Assembly (NCBI RefSeq): GCF_000237325.1
Contig: NC_017542.1
Location: 3,568,501-3,632,500, forward strand
DNA length: 64,000 nt
Source of the DNA: Paenibacillus polymyxa M1
GTDB lineage: Bacteria; Bacillota; Bacilli; Paenibacillales; Paenibacillaceae
Reading direction: 5' to 3'
Shown here: positions 24,154 to 32,952 of the stretch, in pieces
How positions within the stretch are numbered: the stretch's first letter is position 1
Layout: the number at the start of each line of letters is the position of its first letter
Translations under genes and position numbers: made by a program
Notes under the pieces: generated by a model
Told to the model about the DNA's origin: nothing
The model's input: the letters and a program-made list of their open reading frames with translations, nothing else
Database searches by the model: none

Positions 24154-25020
24154 TTACCTCTCATCTCCGGCCGGCCATGCAAAAATACCAATCGTTCCTG
24201 GTCCCACATGAGTTCCGATCACAGCGCCAAGTTCAGTATATATTTGATCGCCCAGCTCAAAATGCTCTGCCAGCTGAGCCACGAACGCTTCTGCCGCCGA
24301 GCGATCTGCCGTATGACCCACAGCAATATTAATTTTTTGGCCTTTTAAATCCCGCTCCAGCAGTTCAATAATTCGTGCTGTCGCTTTTTTATTCCCTCTC
24401 GCCTTATCAGCCGAATAAATAATACCTTCTTTGTCAATCGAAAGAATTGGCTTAATGTTAAGCAACGTACCAACCATAGCCGCAGCCTTGCCAATACGTC
24501 CGCCTTTTTGCAAGTATTCCAGTGTATCCACCAGGAAATACAAACAACGGCGTTCCCCAAGACGTTCCACACCCTGAATAATTTCAGTCGGGGATTGCCC
24601 GGCGGCCGCCAGCTCTGCAGCATAAACCACGAGCATACCGTATCCGTATGAGGCCGACTTGGAATCCATAACGGTCACTCTATCTTCATGCTTCTCCAAC
24701 ATGGATTTGCCCAGCAGAGCGGACTGGTACGTTCCGCTCACACCGGAGGATAAATGGATGGAGATAATCTGGCTCTCGGGGTATTGCTCCAACAGCTCCG
24801 TATACGTCTCCAAAAAACGGGCTGGTGATGGCTGTGACGTTGTAGGCAGTTCATCAGCCCGTACCAGTTCACTGTAAAACTGTGCAGCTGACATCTCAAT
24901 ACCATCCAGGTAAGCTGTGCTGCCGAACATCACTGTCAATGGTACAATGACTATGCCGAGACGATCTGCTATTTCCTGTGGAATATCAGCCGTGCTATCC
25001 GTCAAAATGATAGTTCTCAT
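24154..25020 (-). CDS. DegV-family fatty-acid-binding protein (FakB-like)
   Basis: The 288-residue protein has the DegV/FakB opening (ILTDSTADIPQEIADRLGI) and the lipid-headgroup region SIHLSSGVSGTYQSA. FakB proteins bind a fatty acid and present it to the kinase FakA for phosphorylation, which feeds phospholipid synthesis. The gene lies between fakA and recG, 48 bases after fakA, matching that role. The ATG follows GGAGG. Confidence 0.88.
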   Translation of the reverse strand: MRTIILTDSTADIPQEIADRLGIVIVPLTVMFGSTAYLDGIEMSAAQFYSELVRADELPTTSQPSPARFLETYTELLEQYPESQIISIHLSSGVSGTYQSALLGKSMLEKHEDRVTVMDSKSASYGYGMLVVYAAELAAAGQSPTEIIQGVERLGERRCLYFLVDTLEYLQKGGRIGKAAAMVGTLLNIKPILSIDKEGIIYSADKARGNKKATARIIELLERDLKGQKINIAVGHTADRSAAEAFVAQLAEHFELGDQIYTELGAVIGTHVGPGTIGIFAWPAGDER

Positions 25021-25068
25021 CAGTCAGACCTCCTTTGTAGTGGACTACCATGGGCGTGCTAAAGCACA

Positions 25069-26853
25069 TCAGGTTTCCACTGAGAACAGATAAGGATAAA
25101 TCGGCTGACCACCTTCATGAACTTCCACTTCAACATCCGAATAATTTTCCTCAAGCCACGCAACAAGCTGATCTGTCTCTTCTTGTTTTGCATCCGAACC
25201 TGTAAGAATCGTAACAATTTCATCGCCATTCACCAGCATTTTCGCCAGCAAAAGACGGGATGTTGCCATTAATTGCTCCTCAGTCGCCACAATTTTAGAA
25301 TCCTGAATACCAATGTAGTGGCCCGCTGTAATATGCAGATCATCAAGTGTCGTATCCCGTACCGCATAGGTCACTTGTCCAGACTTCACACGGGTAACTG
25401 CGTCCCGCATATTATCTTGATTTACCTCAAAGGCTTCTTCCTCTTGGTAAGCAAATGCTGCTGCAATGCCCTGAGGAATTGTTTTGCTCGGAATAACCGA
25501 CACCAACCGTTCCACCTCTAGCAATTCACGCGCTTGTTCAGCCGCCAAGATTATATTGGAATTATTCGGCAGAATAAAAATATGTTGAGCCGCAATCGAG
25601 CGAGCCGCATTAACGAAGTCCTCTGTGCTCGGATTCATTGTCTGACCACCCGAAAGGACAACATCAACACCCAAGCTTCTAAAAATATCAGCAATCCCTT
25701 CACCAGAAGCCACAGCTATAAAGCCAAAGGGTGCCAGCTCATGAGCTGGGGGCTCAGATGGCTCCTCCTCACGTGCAGGCTCTGTTGGTATTTCAGCAAA
25801 CCACTCAGGCTCAGGAGCACCATCCATACCTGCAGACAGCAAATCACGATGCTGTTCGCGCATATTCAAAATTCGAATCTGTGTAATTTCCCCATAACGC
25901 AGCGCAAGATTCAAGACTTCACCTGGAGCCTTAGAATGCACATGAACCTTGATGACATCATCATCCGAAATAACGATAATTGAATCACCATCTACTGACA
26001 ACGCTTTCCGGAAAGCTTCCTCATCAAAATTTGTACCTTGCGCTTCGCCCAATTGTCGATTAATAAAAAACTCCATATCATACAAAAATTCAATATTCTC
26101 CGTTTCGAGCTTCGCCTGCGCAGAAATCGGCGCATCTGGGGACGGAGCAACAGGCGCAGAAGTAGGTCTCTCCGATACATAAGGAGCAAAAACCGGATGT
26201 ACATTATCGCCTTTTGAAGTTGGAGATGTCACCAATCCGCTTCCAAGATGCTGCATAAACCCTTCATAAATATACACAAGCCCTTGTCCGCCCGAGTCTA
26301 CAACCCCTACTTGCTTCAGTACAGGGAGCATGTCCTGCGTCATGGCAAGTGTTTCCTTTGCTTTGGCAAGCACTTCTTCCATCAGTTCTGTGATGTCGTT
26401 CGTCCGGCGCGAGAAAAACACAGCATGTCTGGCCGCTTCCTTCGCTACGGTAAGAATTGTACCCTCCACCGGCTTAACCACCGCCTTGTAGGCCGCATCC
26501 ACCCCGCTCTGCAATGCCGATGCGAACTGAAGGGTATTCAATTCCTCGTATGGGGCAGCGTAACGGCTGAAGCCACGGAACAACTGAGACAGGATAACCC
26601 CTGAATTGCCGCGGGCCCCCATCAGCAAGCCTTTGGATAAGATGCCGGACATGACACCGATGGAGGAAGAATCTCCTCTCTTCAATTCCGTTACGCCCGC
26701 GCTCATCGTCAGATTCATATTGGTTCCCGTATCACCATCTGGCACCGGGAATACATTTAGTGAATTGACATGCTCCGCATGCTGCTGTAATTGTTCCGCC
26801 CCGGCTAAAACCATCGCGGTAAAGTCTGTTCCATTCAAAGAACGATTACTCAA
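25069..26853 (-). CDS. fakA: fatty acid kinase FakA (DhaL/DAK2 domain)
   Basis: The 594-residue protein begins with the DhaL nucleotide-binding domain: FPVPDGDTGTNMNLTMSAG carries the magnesium-binding aspartates, and GARGNSGVILSQL and VDSGGQGLVY follow. A middle region and a C-terminal DegV-like domain complete the YloV/FakA plan, with a proline- and glutamate-rich linker near residues 345-370. FakA phosphorylates FakB-bound fatty acids. The TTG start follows GGAAGGGG. An Asp23/YloU gene normally precedes this gene in B. subtilis, but none is present here. Confidence 0.9.
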   Translation of the reverse strand: MSNRSLNGTDFTAMVLAGAEQLQQHAEHVNSLNVFPVPDGDTGTNMNLTMSAGVTELKRGDSSSIGVMSGILSKGLLMGARGNSGVILSQLFRGFSRYAAPYEELNTLQFASALQSGVDAAYKAVVKPVEGTILTVAKEAARHAVFFSRRTNDITELMEEVLAKAKETLAMTQDMLPVLKQVGVVDSGGQGLVYIYEGFMQHLGSGLVTSPTSKGDNVHPVFAPYVSERPTSAPVAPSPDAPISAQAKLETENIEFLYDMEFFINRQLGEAQGTNFDEEAFRKALSVDGDSIIVISDDDVIKVHVHSKAPGEVLNLALRYGEITQIRILNMREQHRDLLSAGMDGAPEPEWFAEIPTEPAREEEPSEPPAHELAPFGFIAVASGEGIADIFRSLGVDVVLSGGQTMNPSTEDFVNAARSIAAQHIFILPNNSNIILAAEQARELLEVERLVSVIPSKTIPQGIAAAFAYQEEEAFEVNQDNMRDAVTRVKSGQVTYAVRDTTLDDLHITAGHYIGIQDSKIVATEEQLMATSRLLLAKMLVNGDEIVTILTGSDAKQEETDQLVAWLEENYSDVEVEVHEGGQPIYPYLFSVET

Positions 26854-27219
26854 GAGAATTCCCCTTCCTAGCTTAATACAATTGTTTTACAATCCATCTT
26901 CACAACACTTGTTCAAGGTTTAATTGAATTATACTAAAGCCAGACGACGAATACGAATGTCACCCTTTCGTAAGCTTCCGTAACCATCCTCTGGTTTCTT
27001 TCTACAGCTCATATAATATGAAAAACCAGTCAACTACCCAACAAAAAATCATTGGCCGGAATAATGATTATGGTCCCGCCTCTGAACTGCCCGGCATGAC
27101 TGGAATAAGAATTCACATTCCATTAAAAAACAAAATAGTCGCAGCAATAGCTATCCCATATTGTACTATAATGCGAAAGAGAAATAAATAAAGTTTTTGA
27201 ATCAGTTGACGGAGCTTTT
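26854..27219. other. intergenic region between fakA and rpmB, no gene seen
   Basis: This is a divergent, AT-rich spacer. A minus-strand TATAAT-like stretch near 26925-26935 may belong to fakA, but no convincing -35 box was found. No open frame with a ribosome site is present, so the yloU position is empty. Confidence 0.6.
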
Positions 27220-27248
27220 TTGACTATGATATTATATTTAAGTATTGT
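27220..27248 (+). promoter_or_regulatory. promoter of rpmB
   Basis: TTGACT (27220-27225) and TATTGT (27243-27248) are 17 bases apart. The -35 box is nearly perfect and lies about 100 bases ahead of the rpmB start, leaving a structured leader. Confidence 0.6.
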
Positions 27249-27252
27249 TTTG

Positions 27253-27298
27253 TTCAGGTTAGTGACTTATAAAGTCCGGCTGACCCAGTCGGCCTGAA
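27253..27298 (+). promoter_or_regulatory. structured rpmB leader
   Basis: TTCAGG (27253-27258) can pair with CCTGAA (27293-27298), enclosing an inner stem CCGGCT (27276-27281) and AGTCGG (27287-27292). This two-level fold lies within the predicted 5' untranslated RNA. A role in autoregulation by the ribosomal protein is possible but not shown. Confidence 0.4.
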
Positions 27299-27351
27299 GA
27301 GCGACCCATTCCATATGGAGTTTGGTTATTTTCAGAATAGGAGGTGGAATC

Positions 27352-27540
27352 ATGTCTCGTAAATGTTCTGTAACAGGCAAAAAGCCTGGCAGCGGTAACC
27401 ACGTATCTCACGCTAACAACCGTAATCGCCGTACTTGGGGCGTCAACGTACAAAAAGTTCGCATTCTCGTTAACGGTAAACCGAAACGCGTTTATGTCAG
27501 CACTCGTGCATTGAAAGCCGGTAAAGTGACTCGCGTGTAG
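27352..27540 (+). CDS. rpmB: 50S ribosomal protein L28
   Basis: The 62-residue protein is the standard size and sequence for bL28, starting [20 protein letters not shown] and ending LKAGKVTRV. The start at 27352 follows AGGAGGTGG; the frame is open further upstream but without another site. Only one cysteine remains (Cys5), so this is the zinc-free form. It is the only plus-strand gene between recG and yicC and has its own promoter and terminator, as in B. subtilis. Confidence 0.97.
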   Translation: MSRKCSVTGKKPGSGNHVSHANNRNRRTWGVNVQKVRILVNGKPKRVYVSTRALKAGKVTRV

Positions 27541-27569
27541 TCGTAAAAAAATATCGTTATAAACAAAAG

Positions 27570-27597
27570 GCACCTCGTTTTAAACGGGTGCTTTTTT
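27570..27597 (+). terminator. terminator of rpmB
   Basis: GCACC and GGTGC (27570-27574, 27587-27591) with an inner CGTT/AACG form a stem followed by six T. Confidence 0.85.
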
Positions 27598-27637
27598 GAT
27601 TATTCGAATAATATCCCACTGATTCAAGAGGACAAAA

Positions 27638-27710
27638 TGTCAGGCACCTTCCCGCGCGTTTCTGTCGTTTACTGCCGAGCTATCAATCTGCTGTGCCCGG
27701 GAAGCGTGCC
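27638..27710. repeat. imperfect inverted repeat with a TGTCAGGCACCT end
   Basis: GGCACCTTCCCG (27643-27654) is complementary to CGGGAAGCGTGCC (27698-27710), apart from one extra base. The left end TGTCAGGCACCT is repeated exactly at 21447-21458. It may be a copy of a dispersed repeat family. Confidence 0.45.
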
Positions 27711-27763
27711 TCCTGTGTACCTTTAGCCTTCATCCTACATCCTGTGTTAACGTTACTTTGATT

Positions 27764-27844
27764 TCAGTTCTTCTGGAATGTATTCAAAATGGCTTTGACG
27801 AATCCACCCAGAAATTTTGGCAGCTTGATTGTGTAAAACTTCAT
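27764..27844 (-). CDS. spoVM: stage V sporulation protein M
   Basis: This 26-residue gene reads MKFYTIKLPKFLGGFVKAIL then NTFQKN, which is clearly SpoVM. It is an amphipathic helix that recognises the positive curvature of the forespore membrane and anchors SpoIVA for coat assembly, and it is also a substrate of FtsH. The ATG at 27844 follows GGAGGG. Position between rpe and rpmB matches B. subtilis. It is too short for usual gene-length cut-offs and easily missed. Confidence 0.95.
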   Translation of the reverse strand: MKFYTIKLPKFLGGFVKAILNTFQKN

Positions 27845-27917
27845 GCCTCACCCTCCCCATCATCCTCCTGCATCCGTTCTCTGTAGTTTATGCAACCTGT
27901 CAAGGGTTGTTGCCCCA

Positions 27918-27955
27918 CAAAAAAAAGGCTACATGAGAATCCCGCTCATGTAACC
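27918..27955 (-). terminator. terminator of the rpe operon
   Basis: GGCTACATGAG (27927-27937) pairs with CTCATGTAACC (27945-27955), one mismatch. On the minus strand eight T follow. It lies past the last gene of the stp-prkC-rsgA-rpe unit. Confidence 0.85.
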
Positions 27956-27987
27956 ATATTTATGCACAACCATCCCAGGCTATACCA

Positions 27988-28239
27988 TCAGACAAGTCCG
28001 TGAACATAGAGATATGCTGAGAGTATAAAAATAAACAAGATATAATAAAGCACACTACACACCACAAAACCGATGCGCAAACCACGCCGTTCATTTTTAC
28101 GAAAATAAAACAGGACAATAAGAACAGCCAAAAGTGAAAGAATGGCATTCCAAGGTGTCTTCACTAGCGAGAAACAACTGAGGGTCAAACCGGTCATCAT
28201 ACTCGCTAAGGTCATCCACAGTGCTTCAGTTAGCTTCAC
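27988..28239 (-). CDS. small membrane protein, unknown
   Basis: This 83-residue protein has about three hydrophobic segments (near residues 8-25, 30-45 and 57-80) split by a short basic loop FRKNERRGLR. I do not recognise a family. The start is a GTG that overlaps the rpe stop by four bases (GTGA), so it is translated with rpe. In B. subtilis thiN lies at this position; here it is absent and this gene takes the slot. Confidence 0.65.
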   Translation of the reverse strand: MKLTEALWMTLASMMTGLTLSCFSLVKTPWNAILSLLAVLIVLFYFRKNERRGLRIGFVVCSVLYYILFIFILSAYLYVHGLV

Positions 28240-28904
28240 TTGGACAAATGAGCGACACTATCCCGAATAGCAGTAATAGCCGCTGCACGGTCCGCTCTGC
28301 CGTATACTGCACTACCTGCCACTAATACGTCAGCACCTGCTTCAAATACGGCTGGTGCCGTCTCTTCCGCAATACCTCCGTCCACCTCGATATGTACGTC
28401 TGGACGACCCAATTCGTTCAACCAAGCACGGATTTGTCTGATTTTATTCAACGTCTCTGGAATGAAGGACTGGCCTCCAAAACCAGGGTTAACCGTCATT
28501 ACAAGAATCATATCCACATTGGGCAGCACTTCTTTGATCGCGTATGGTGATGTCCCCGGATTGAGAGCCACTCCCGCCAGAGCGCCTTGCTGCTTGATCA
28601 AGTGAATGACACCATGCAAATGAACACAGGCCTCCGCATGAACCGTGATGATATTGGCTCCTGCCTTTACGAAATCACCGATATAACGTTCAGGCTGCTC
28701 AATCATCAGATGAACGTCCAGTGGGAGAGTTGTATGCGGCCGAATAGCCTGAACGATAGGGGGGCCCAGTGTAATATTGGATACAAAATGACCATCCATA
28801 ACATCAACATGAATCCAGTCTGCCCCCGCTGCTTGGACTTCCGCGACTTCACTGCCCAAACGAGCAAAATCAGCGGATAAAATCGACGGTGCTATTTTTA
28901 ACAT
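28236..28904 (-). CDS. rpe: ribulose-phosphate 3-epimerase
   Basis: The 222-residue TIM-barrel enzyme interconverts ribulose 5-phosphate and xylulose 5-phosphate in the pentose phosphate pathway. Seen signatures: IAPSILSADFARLG at the start, WIHVDVMDGHFVSNIT with the catalytic Asp, DVHLMIEQPE, VMTVNPGFGGQ, and EVDGGI with the second Asp. Its start is four bases after the rsgA stop. Confidence 0.97.
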   Translation of the reverse strand: MLKIAPSILSADFARLGSEVAEVQAAGADWIHVDVMDGHFVSNITLGPPIVQAIRPHTTLPLDVHLMIEQPERYIGDFVKAGANIITVHAEACVHLHGVIHLIKQQGALAGVALNPGTSPYAIKEVLPNVDMILVMTVNPGFGGQSFIPETLNKIRQIRAWLNELGRPDVHIEVDGGIAEETAPAVFEAGADVLVAGSAVYGRADRAAAITAIRDSVAHLSK

Positions 28905-28908
28905 ATGC

Positions 28909-29826
28909 TCAATACCTCCGCTTTTTTTCTTTTAATTCCTGATAAAATTGCAGATAGCTATCATATCGTCCTTGTGAAATATGTCCCTCTTCCAAGGCCT
29001 CTCTTACTTTACAGCCAGGTTCGTGAATATGCGTACAACCTCGAAATTTGCATCCTTCTGCATATTGTTGGAATTCTCGAAAACAAGGCGATAACTCATC
29101 CACACCCAGCTCCAAAAAATCCAGTTGGCTAAACCCTGGTGTATCTGCTACAAACCCACCGTTGTCTAATGGAATCAGCTCCACATGACGAGTCGTATGT
29201 CTTCCTCGTCCCAGCTTATTGCTGATGGCGCTCGTCTCCAGCGTTAACCCGGGCTCCAAAGCATTTAGCATGGAGGACTTTCCTACACCTGACTGACCGG
29301 AAAACACGCTGATTTGGCCGGCCAACAGCTTCTTGAGCTCAGCCGTCCCCTCTCCGGTACGGGTGCTGGTTACCAGCACCTCGTAACCGATCTTCCGGTA
29401 CATTTCCTGAACCTTCAGCACCGTATCATCCTCTGAAGGGCTGCCTTCATACAAATCGCGCTTGGTCAGACAGATAATCGTATCCAGCCCGGCGTGCTCA
29501 ATATGGACTAAAAATTTGTCCAGTAAAGGCAGGTTTAAATCCGGCTCACGCAGGGAAAACAGCAACACAGCCAGCGTGGTATTAGCCACAGGAGGGCGAA
29601 TTAGCTCCGTCGTACGCTTTCTAATCTCCTTGACCATACCTTCCCCGTTTTCAGTCAGTTCGTAAACGACCCGATCACCGACAAGGGGCGTAATCTCTTT
29701 TTTCTTGAAAAGGCCACGTGCTCTGCATTGTACCGTAGCTTCGCCGGATACCGGACGCCCATCCTGATCCAGGCTGGAGACATAATAATATCCGCTAAGC
29801 GCCTTGACGATCAGACCTTCAGGCAT
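28909..29826 (-). CDS. rsgA: small ribosomal subunit biogenesis GTPase RsgA
   Basis: The 305-residue protein is a circularly permuted GTPase. An OB fold comes first, then the G4 motif TKRDLYEG, G1 in GQSGVGKSSMLNAL, G3 in DTPGFSQLD, and a zinc module with cysteines and His in CKFRGCTHIHEPGCKV. It helps the late maturation of the 30S subunit. The ATG at 29826 follows AAGGAGG; the frame start at 29856 has no ribosome site. In B. subtilis it is a PrkC substrate, and prkC is adjacent here. Confidence 0.96.
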   Translation of the reverse strand: MPEGLIVKALSGYYYVSSLDQDGRPVSGEATVQCRARGLFKKKEITPLVGDRVVYELTENGEGMVKEIRKRTTELIRPPVANTTLAVLLFSLREPDLNLPLLDKFLVHIEHAGLDTIICLTKRDLYEGSPSEDDTVLKVQEMYRKIGYEVLVTSTRTGEGTAELKKLLAGQISVFSGQSGVGKSSMLNALEPGLTLETSAISNKLGRGRHTTRHVELIPLDNGGFVADTPGFSQLDFLELGVDELSPCFREFQQYAEGCKFRGCTHIHEPGCKVREALEEGHISQGRYDSYLQFYQELKEKKRRY

Positions 29827-29899
29827 GTGTAAGATGTCCTCCTTCATAATGTTCAAGTTTCATTGTGTGGAACAGGTTAAGCTTCTTTCTCTAGTAAGT

Positions 29900-32173
29900 T
29901 TACTGATGCTGCACAGCCTCGATCACTTTGTCCTTCTTTTTGTAGGAACCGTGACCAGGATTGTTCTTTTTGCTAACCGCTAACTCACTGCGCGTAACTC
30001 CTGCGGAATCGGTTCCTGGGGCAAAAGCAGAAGGGTCACCATCACCTTCTGTTCCCTCCTGATTGTTAGAGTCGCCTCCACCATTACCGTTATCATTAGA
30101 AGATTCCCCGCTGTTTCCTTCCTCACCGTTTCCATTCTGCGAGAAAGTACCACCAGATGAATCAGTCGGTGATGTTCCTGCAGGTGGAGCAATTTGAGGC
30201 ATCGTCACCGTTCCATTTTTTGCATCAATATAAGAAACAGGATACGTGTCAACAAAAGCACCATCTCTAAATACGGAGACGACACTGTCTTTGTTAGGGG
30301 CCATCAGCAGGTTGATCGTAAACGTCTGTGTCGTATTAATCGTACGGCTGCCCCACTCCTGATTTTCTCCACGTGCATCTGTATAAGTGATACGAATTTT
30401 ACTGTTCTTGCCCTCTTCCTTCGGTGCAACAGGCACATTAAATGGCAGCGTAATCGCTTCTGGCGGGTAACCAGTGCTTACATAAAACGTAATTTCCGTA
30501 TTTGGTGGCAACTCACTGCCTGCCTCGGATGGCCATTGTTTGGTTACTCTTCCTTTTTCCTGCTCATAGCTAAATTCTTCTTTAATCGAGCCAACCTTCA
30601 GCCCTGCCTTTTTGACCTCATTTTCCGCTTGGTTCTGCGTTTTCCCTACGAGACTTGGCATTTTTACAGTGTCAGCGCCCTTGCTGACTGTGAGCACAAC
30701 TTGGACTGAATCCTTATCAAATGGCTCATTTGCAGCGGGTGTCTGACTAAGGACGGTTCCTTCAGCCTGATCACTGAACTGCTCATTTTGCTGAATCTGC
30801 GTTTCCTTAATTTGCTGGGCGGTCAGTAGCTTGACAGCATTCTCGTAGCTTTGCCCTTTGACATCTGGCATCGGGGTAAGCGGCTTGGCAATTCCGACTT
30901 TCAGACTAATCTCCGTTCCTTCCTTGACTAAAGATCCTTCAGGGTAGCTTTGATAAAAAACAACTCCTGGTGCAATCCCCTCTTTATATTCATGCTGGAT
31001 TGGATCGTCAATGACTAGTCCTGCTTTACTTAGAGTGACCTTCGCTTGGTCTTCTGTTTGTGTCAGTACACTTGGTACTTTCACATCAGCCACGACAAGC
31101 ACACTTTGCACATAGTACACCACGCCGCCCATGCACAAAAGTAGCACCAACACTAGTGTTACCCAGAAGATCGTTTTTTTTCTATTTTTCTTGGACGATT
31201 GCTTGCTCGGAAGCTGTTCAGACTCACGAGGTTGGACAGGCACATCGTCACCACTGGAAGACACACCTAGTTGTTGAGGCTTAATAGCTGGGATAACCCG
31301 CGTTTGGTCCTCATCATCCAAATGTGTAAACTCCAGCTTAGATTCATTGCGCCGCCCCGGTAGCAGACAGGTTTCCAAATCTCTTAGCATTTCGTCTGCC
31401 GATTGATAACGTTCCTCCGGATTTTTGCGCATCGATTTTAAAATAACATTTTCTACACTTTGTGGAATCAACGGGTTAATTTTACGCGGTTCCTCAAATT
31501 CCTCTTGCAAATGCTTGAGTGCCACACTAATTGGGCTTTCTCCCAGAAAAGGAAGCTGTGCCGTTAGCATTTGATATAAGACAATACCTAAAGAATATAA
31601 GTCCGATTTTTCACCGGTAATGACACCCTTTGCATGCTCAGGTGAAAAATAATGAACAGAACCCACAACAGAACCTGTCTGGGTAATTGTCGTTGACGTA
31701 ACAGCTCGAGCAATCCCAAAATCGGTTACCTTAACCCGTCCATTACGTCCAATTAAGATATTATGAGGCTTAATGTCTCGGTGAATAATCTGATTTTGGT
31801 GAGCATGTTCCAGAGCATCACAAATCTGGGAAGCAATCCGTACTGCTTCATCCACTTGTAATGGCGCACGTTCTTTAATAATCTCATTCAAATTTTTGCC
31901 TTCAACGCATTCCATTACAATATAATGGATTTCATCCTCTTGGCCGACATCATAAATACTGACCACGTTCGAATGAGAAAGTGAGGCTGCTGACTGTGCC
32001 TCGCGCCGAAACCGGCGAATAAATTCCTCATCATGAACAAATTGCTGACGCAACACTTTAACCGCGACATTGCGATTCAGCAAAATGTCTTGAGCCTTAT
32101 ACACCAGCGCCATACCGCCGCCACCGATGCGCTCAATAATTTCGTATCTTCCCCCAAGCAGGTGCCCGATCAT
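29900..32173 (-). CDS. prkC: Ser/Thr protein kinase with PASTA domains
   Basis: The 757-residue protein has an N-terminal Hanks kinase domain (about 10-270) with GGGGMA, VAVKVL, the catalytic HRDIKPHNILIG and the DFG loop. It has one membrane segment near 333-358, then three PASTA domains (about 360-560) and an extended C-terminal region. PASTA domains bind muropeptides and lipid II. A Gly/Asn/Ser/Glu-rich stretch near 670-725 is unlike the B. subtilis protein (648 residues) and adds about 100 residues. It overlaps stp by four bases. Confidence 0.96.
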   Translation of the reverse strand: MIGHLLGGRYEIIERIGGGGMALVYKAQDILLNRNVAVKVLRQQFVHDEEFIRRFRREAQSAASLSHSNVVSIYDVGQEDEIHYIVMECVEGKNLNEIIKERAPLQVDEAVRIASQICDALEHAHQNQIIHRDIKPHNILIGRNGRVKVTDFGIARAVTSTTITQTGSVVGSVHYFSPEHAKGVITGEKSDLYSLGIVLYQMLTAQLPFLGESPISVALKHLQEEFEEPRKINPLIPQSVENVILKSMRKNPEERYQSADEMLRDLETCLLPGRRNESKLEFTHLDDEDQTRVIPAIKPQQLGVSSSGDDVPVQPRESEQLPSKQSSKKNRKKTIFWVTLVLVLLLCMGGVVYYVQSVLVVADVKVPSVLTQTEDQAKVTLSKAGLVIDDPIQHEYKEGIAPGVVFYQSYPEGSLVKEGTEISLKVGIAKPLTPMPDVKGQSYENAVKLLTAQQIKETQIQQNEQFSDQAEGTVLSQTPAANEPFDKDSVQVVLTVSKGADTVKMPSLVGKTQNQAENEVKKAGLKVGSIKEEFSYEQEKGRVTKQWPSEAGSELPPNTEITFYVSTGYPPEAITLPFNVPVAPKEEGKNSKIRITYTDARGENQEWGSRTINTTQTFTINLLMAPNKDSVVSVFRDGAFVDTYPVSYIDAKNGTVTMPQIAPPAGTSPTDSSGGTFSQNGNGEEGNSGESSNDNGNGGGDSNNQEGTEGDGDPSAFAPGTDSAGVTRSELAVSKKNNPGHGSYKKKDKVIEAVQHQ

Positions 32174-32946
32174 GCTTCACACCCCTTTTCACTCAATGAA
32201 ACCGTGTTGTCGGGCAATTCAAACAAAGCTACAGTAATATTATCGTCTCCACCGGCAAGCAACGCCAGGTGTAGCAGACGATCCGCACGTTCCTCCAAAG
32301 GATTTTCTGCGGCACCTACTACCTTACGGATCTGTTCTTCTGTTACCAAATTGCTTAATCCGTCACTGCAAAGTAATAGCACATCGCCTTTTTCCAGCGT
32401 AATGGTGTCAATGTCCACCTTCACCTCGGAATCAGTGCCCAATGCCCGTGTCAGAACATTGCGACGAGGATGGTTCTCCCGCTCTTCCTTACTGATCTGA
32501 CCGTTTTTGAACAACTCATTAACCAAAGTATGGTCTTCTGTAAGCTGACGGACCGTGCCTTTGGATATGACATAGGCGCGACTGTCACCGATATGTCCGA
32601 TAATTCCAGATGCATCGTTGAGCAAAACGGCAACAACCGTCGTTCCCATATTATGATACTGGTCATCGCGCGCAGCCGTTTGGAAGATGACTTCATTGGC
32701 ATGCAAAATAGCGTCGCTGAGCGCCGCCGTCAAAGAATGTGCGGATAACCCGCTCTCCAGTGTCGCCAAATCAGCGGCAAGTGTCTCTACCGCAAGGCGG
32801 CTGGCCGTATCACCGGCCAGATGCCCCCCCATACCATCGGCAACAATTCCAAGAATATAGCCTTGCTCCAAGTGCCTGATCCAGGCAGAATCCTCATTTA
32901 CCGAACGCACACGTCCGACATGGCTGACATGAACTGTTTTGATCAA
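32170..32946 (-). CDS. stp: Stp1/PrpC-type PP2C phosphatase
   Basis: The 258-residue PPM phosphatase removes phosphate from PrkC and its substrates. Metal-binding motifs are RSVNEDSAWI, VADGMGGHLAGD, HIGDSRAYV and the C-terminal GGDDNITVAL. Starts and stops overlap with prkC (ATGA), giving a balanced kinase/phosphatase pair. It starts six bases after the rlmN stop. Confidence 0.95.
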   Translation of the reverse strand: MIKTVHVSHVGRVRSVNEDSAWIRHLEQGYILGIVADGMGGHLAGDTASRLAVETLAADLATLESGLSAHSLTAALSDAILHANEVIFQTAARDDQYHNMGTTVVAVLLNDASGIIGHIGDSRAYVISKGTVRQLTEDHTLVNELFKNGQISKEERENHPRRNVLTRALGTDSEVKVDIDTITLEKGDVLLLCSDGLSNLVTEEQIRKVVGAAENPLEERADRLLHLALLAGGDDNITVALFELPDNTVSLSEKGCEA

Positions 32947-32952
32947 ATGGTT

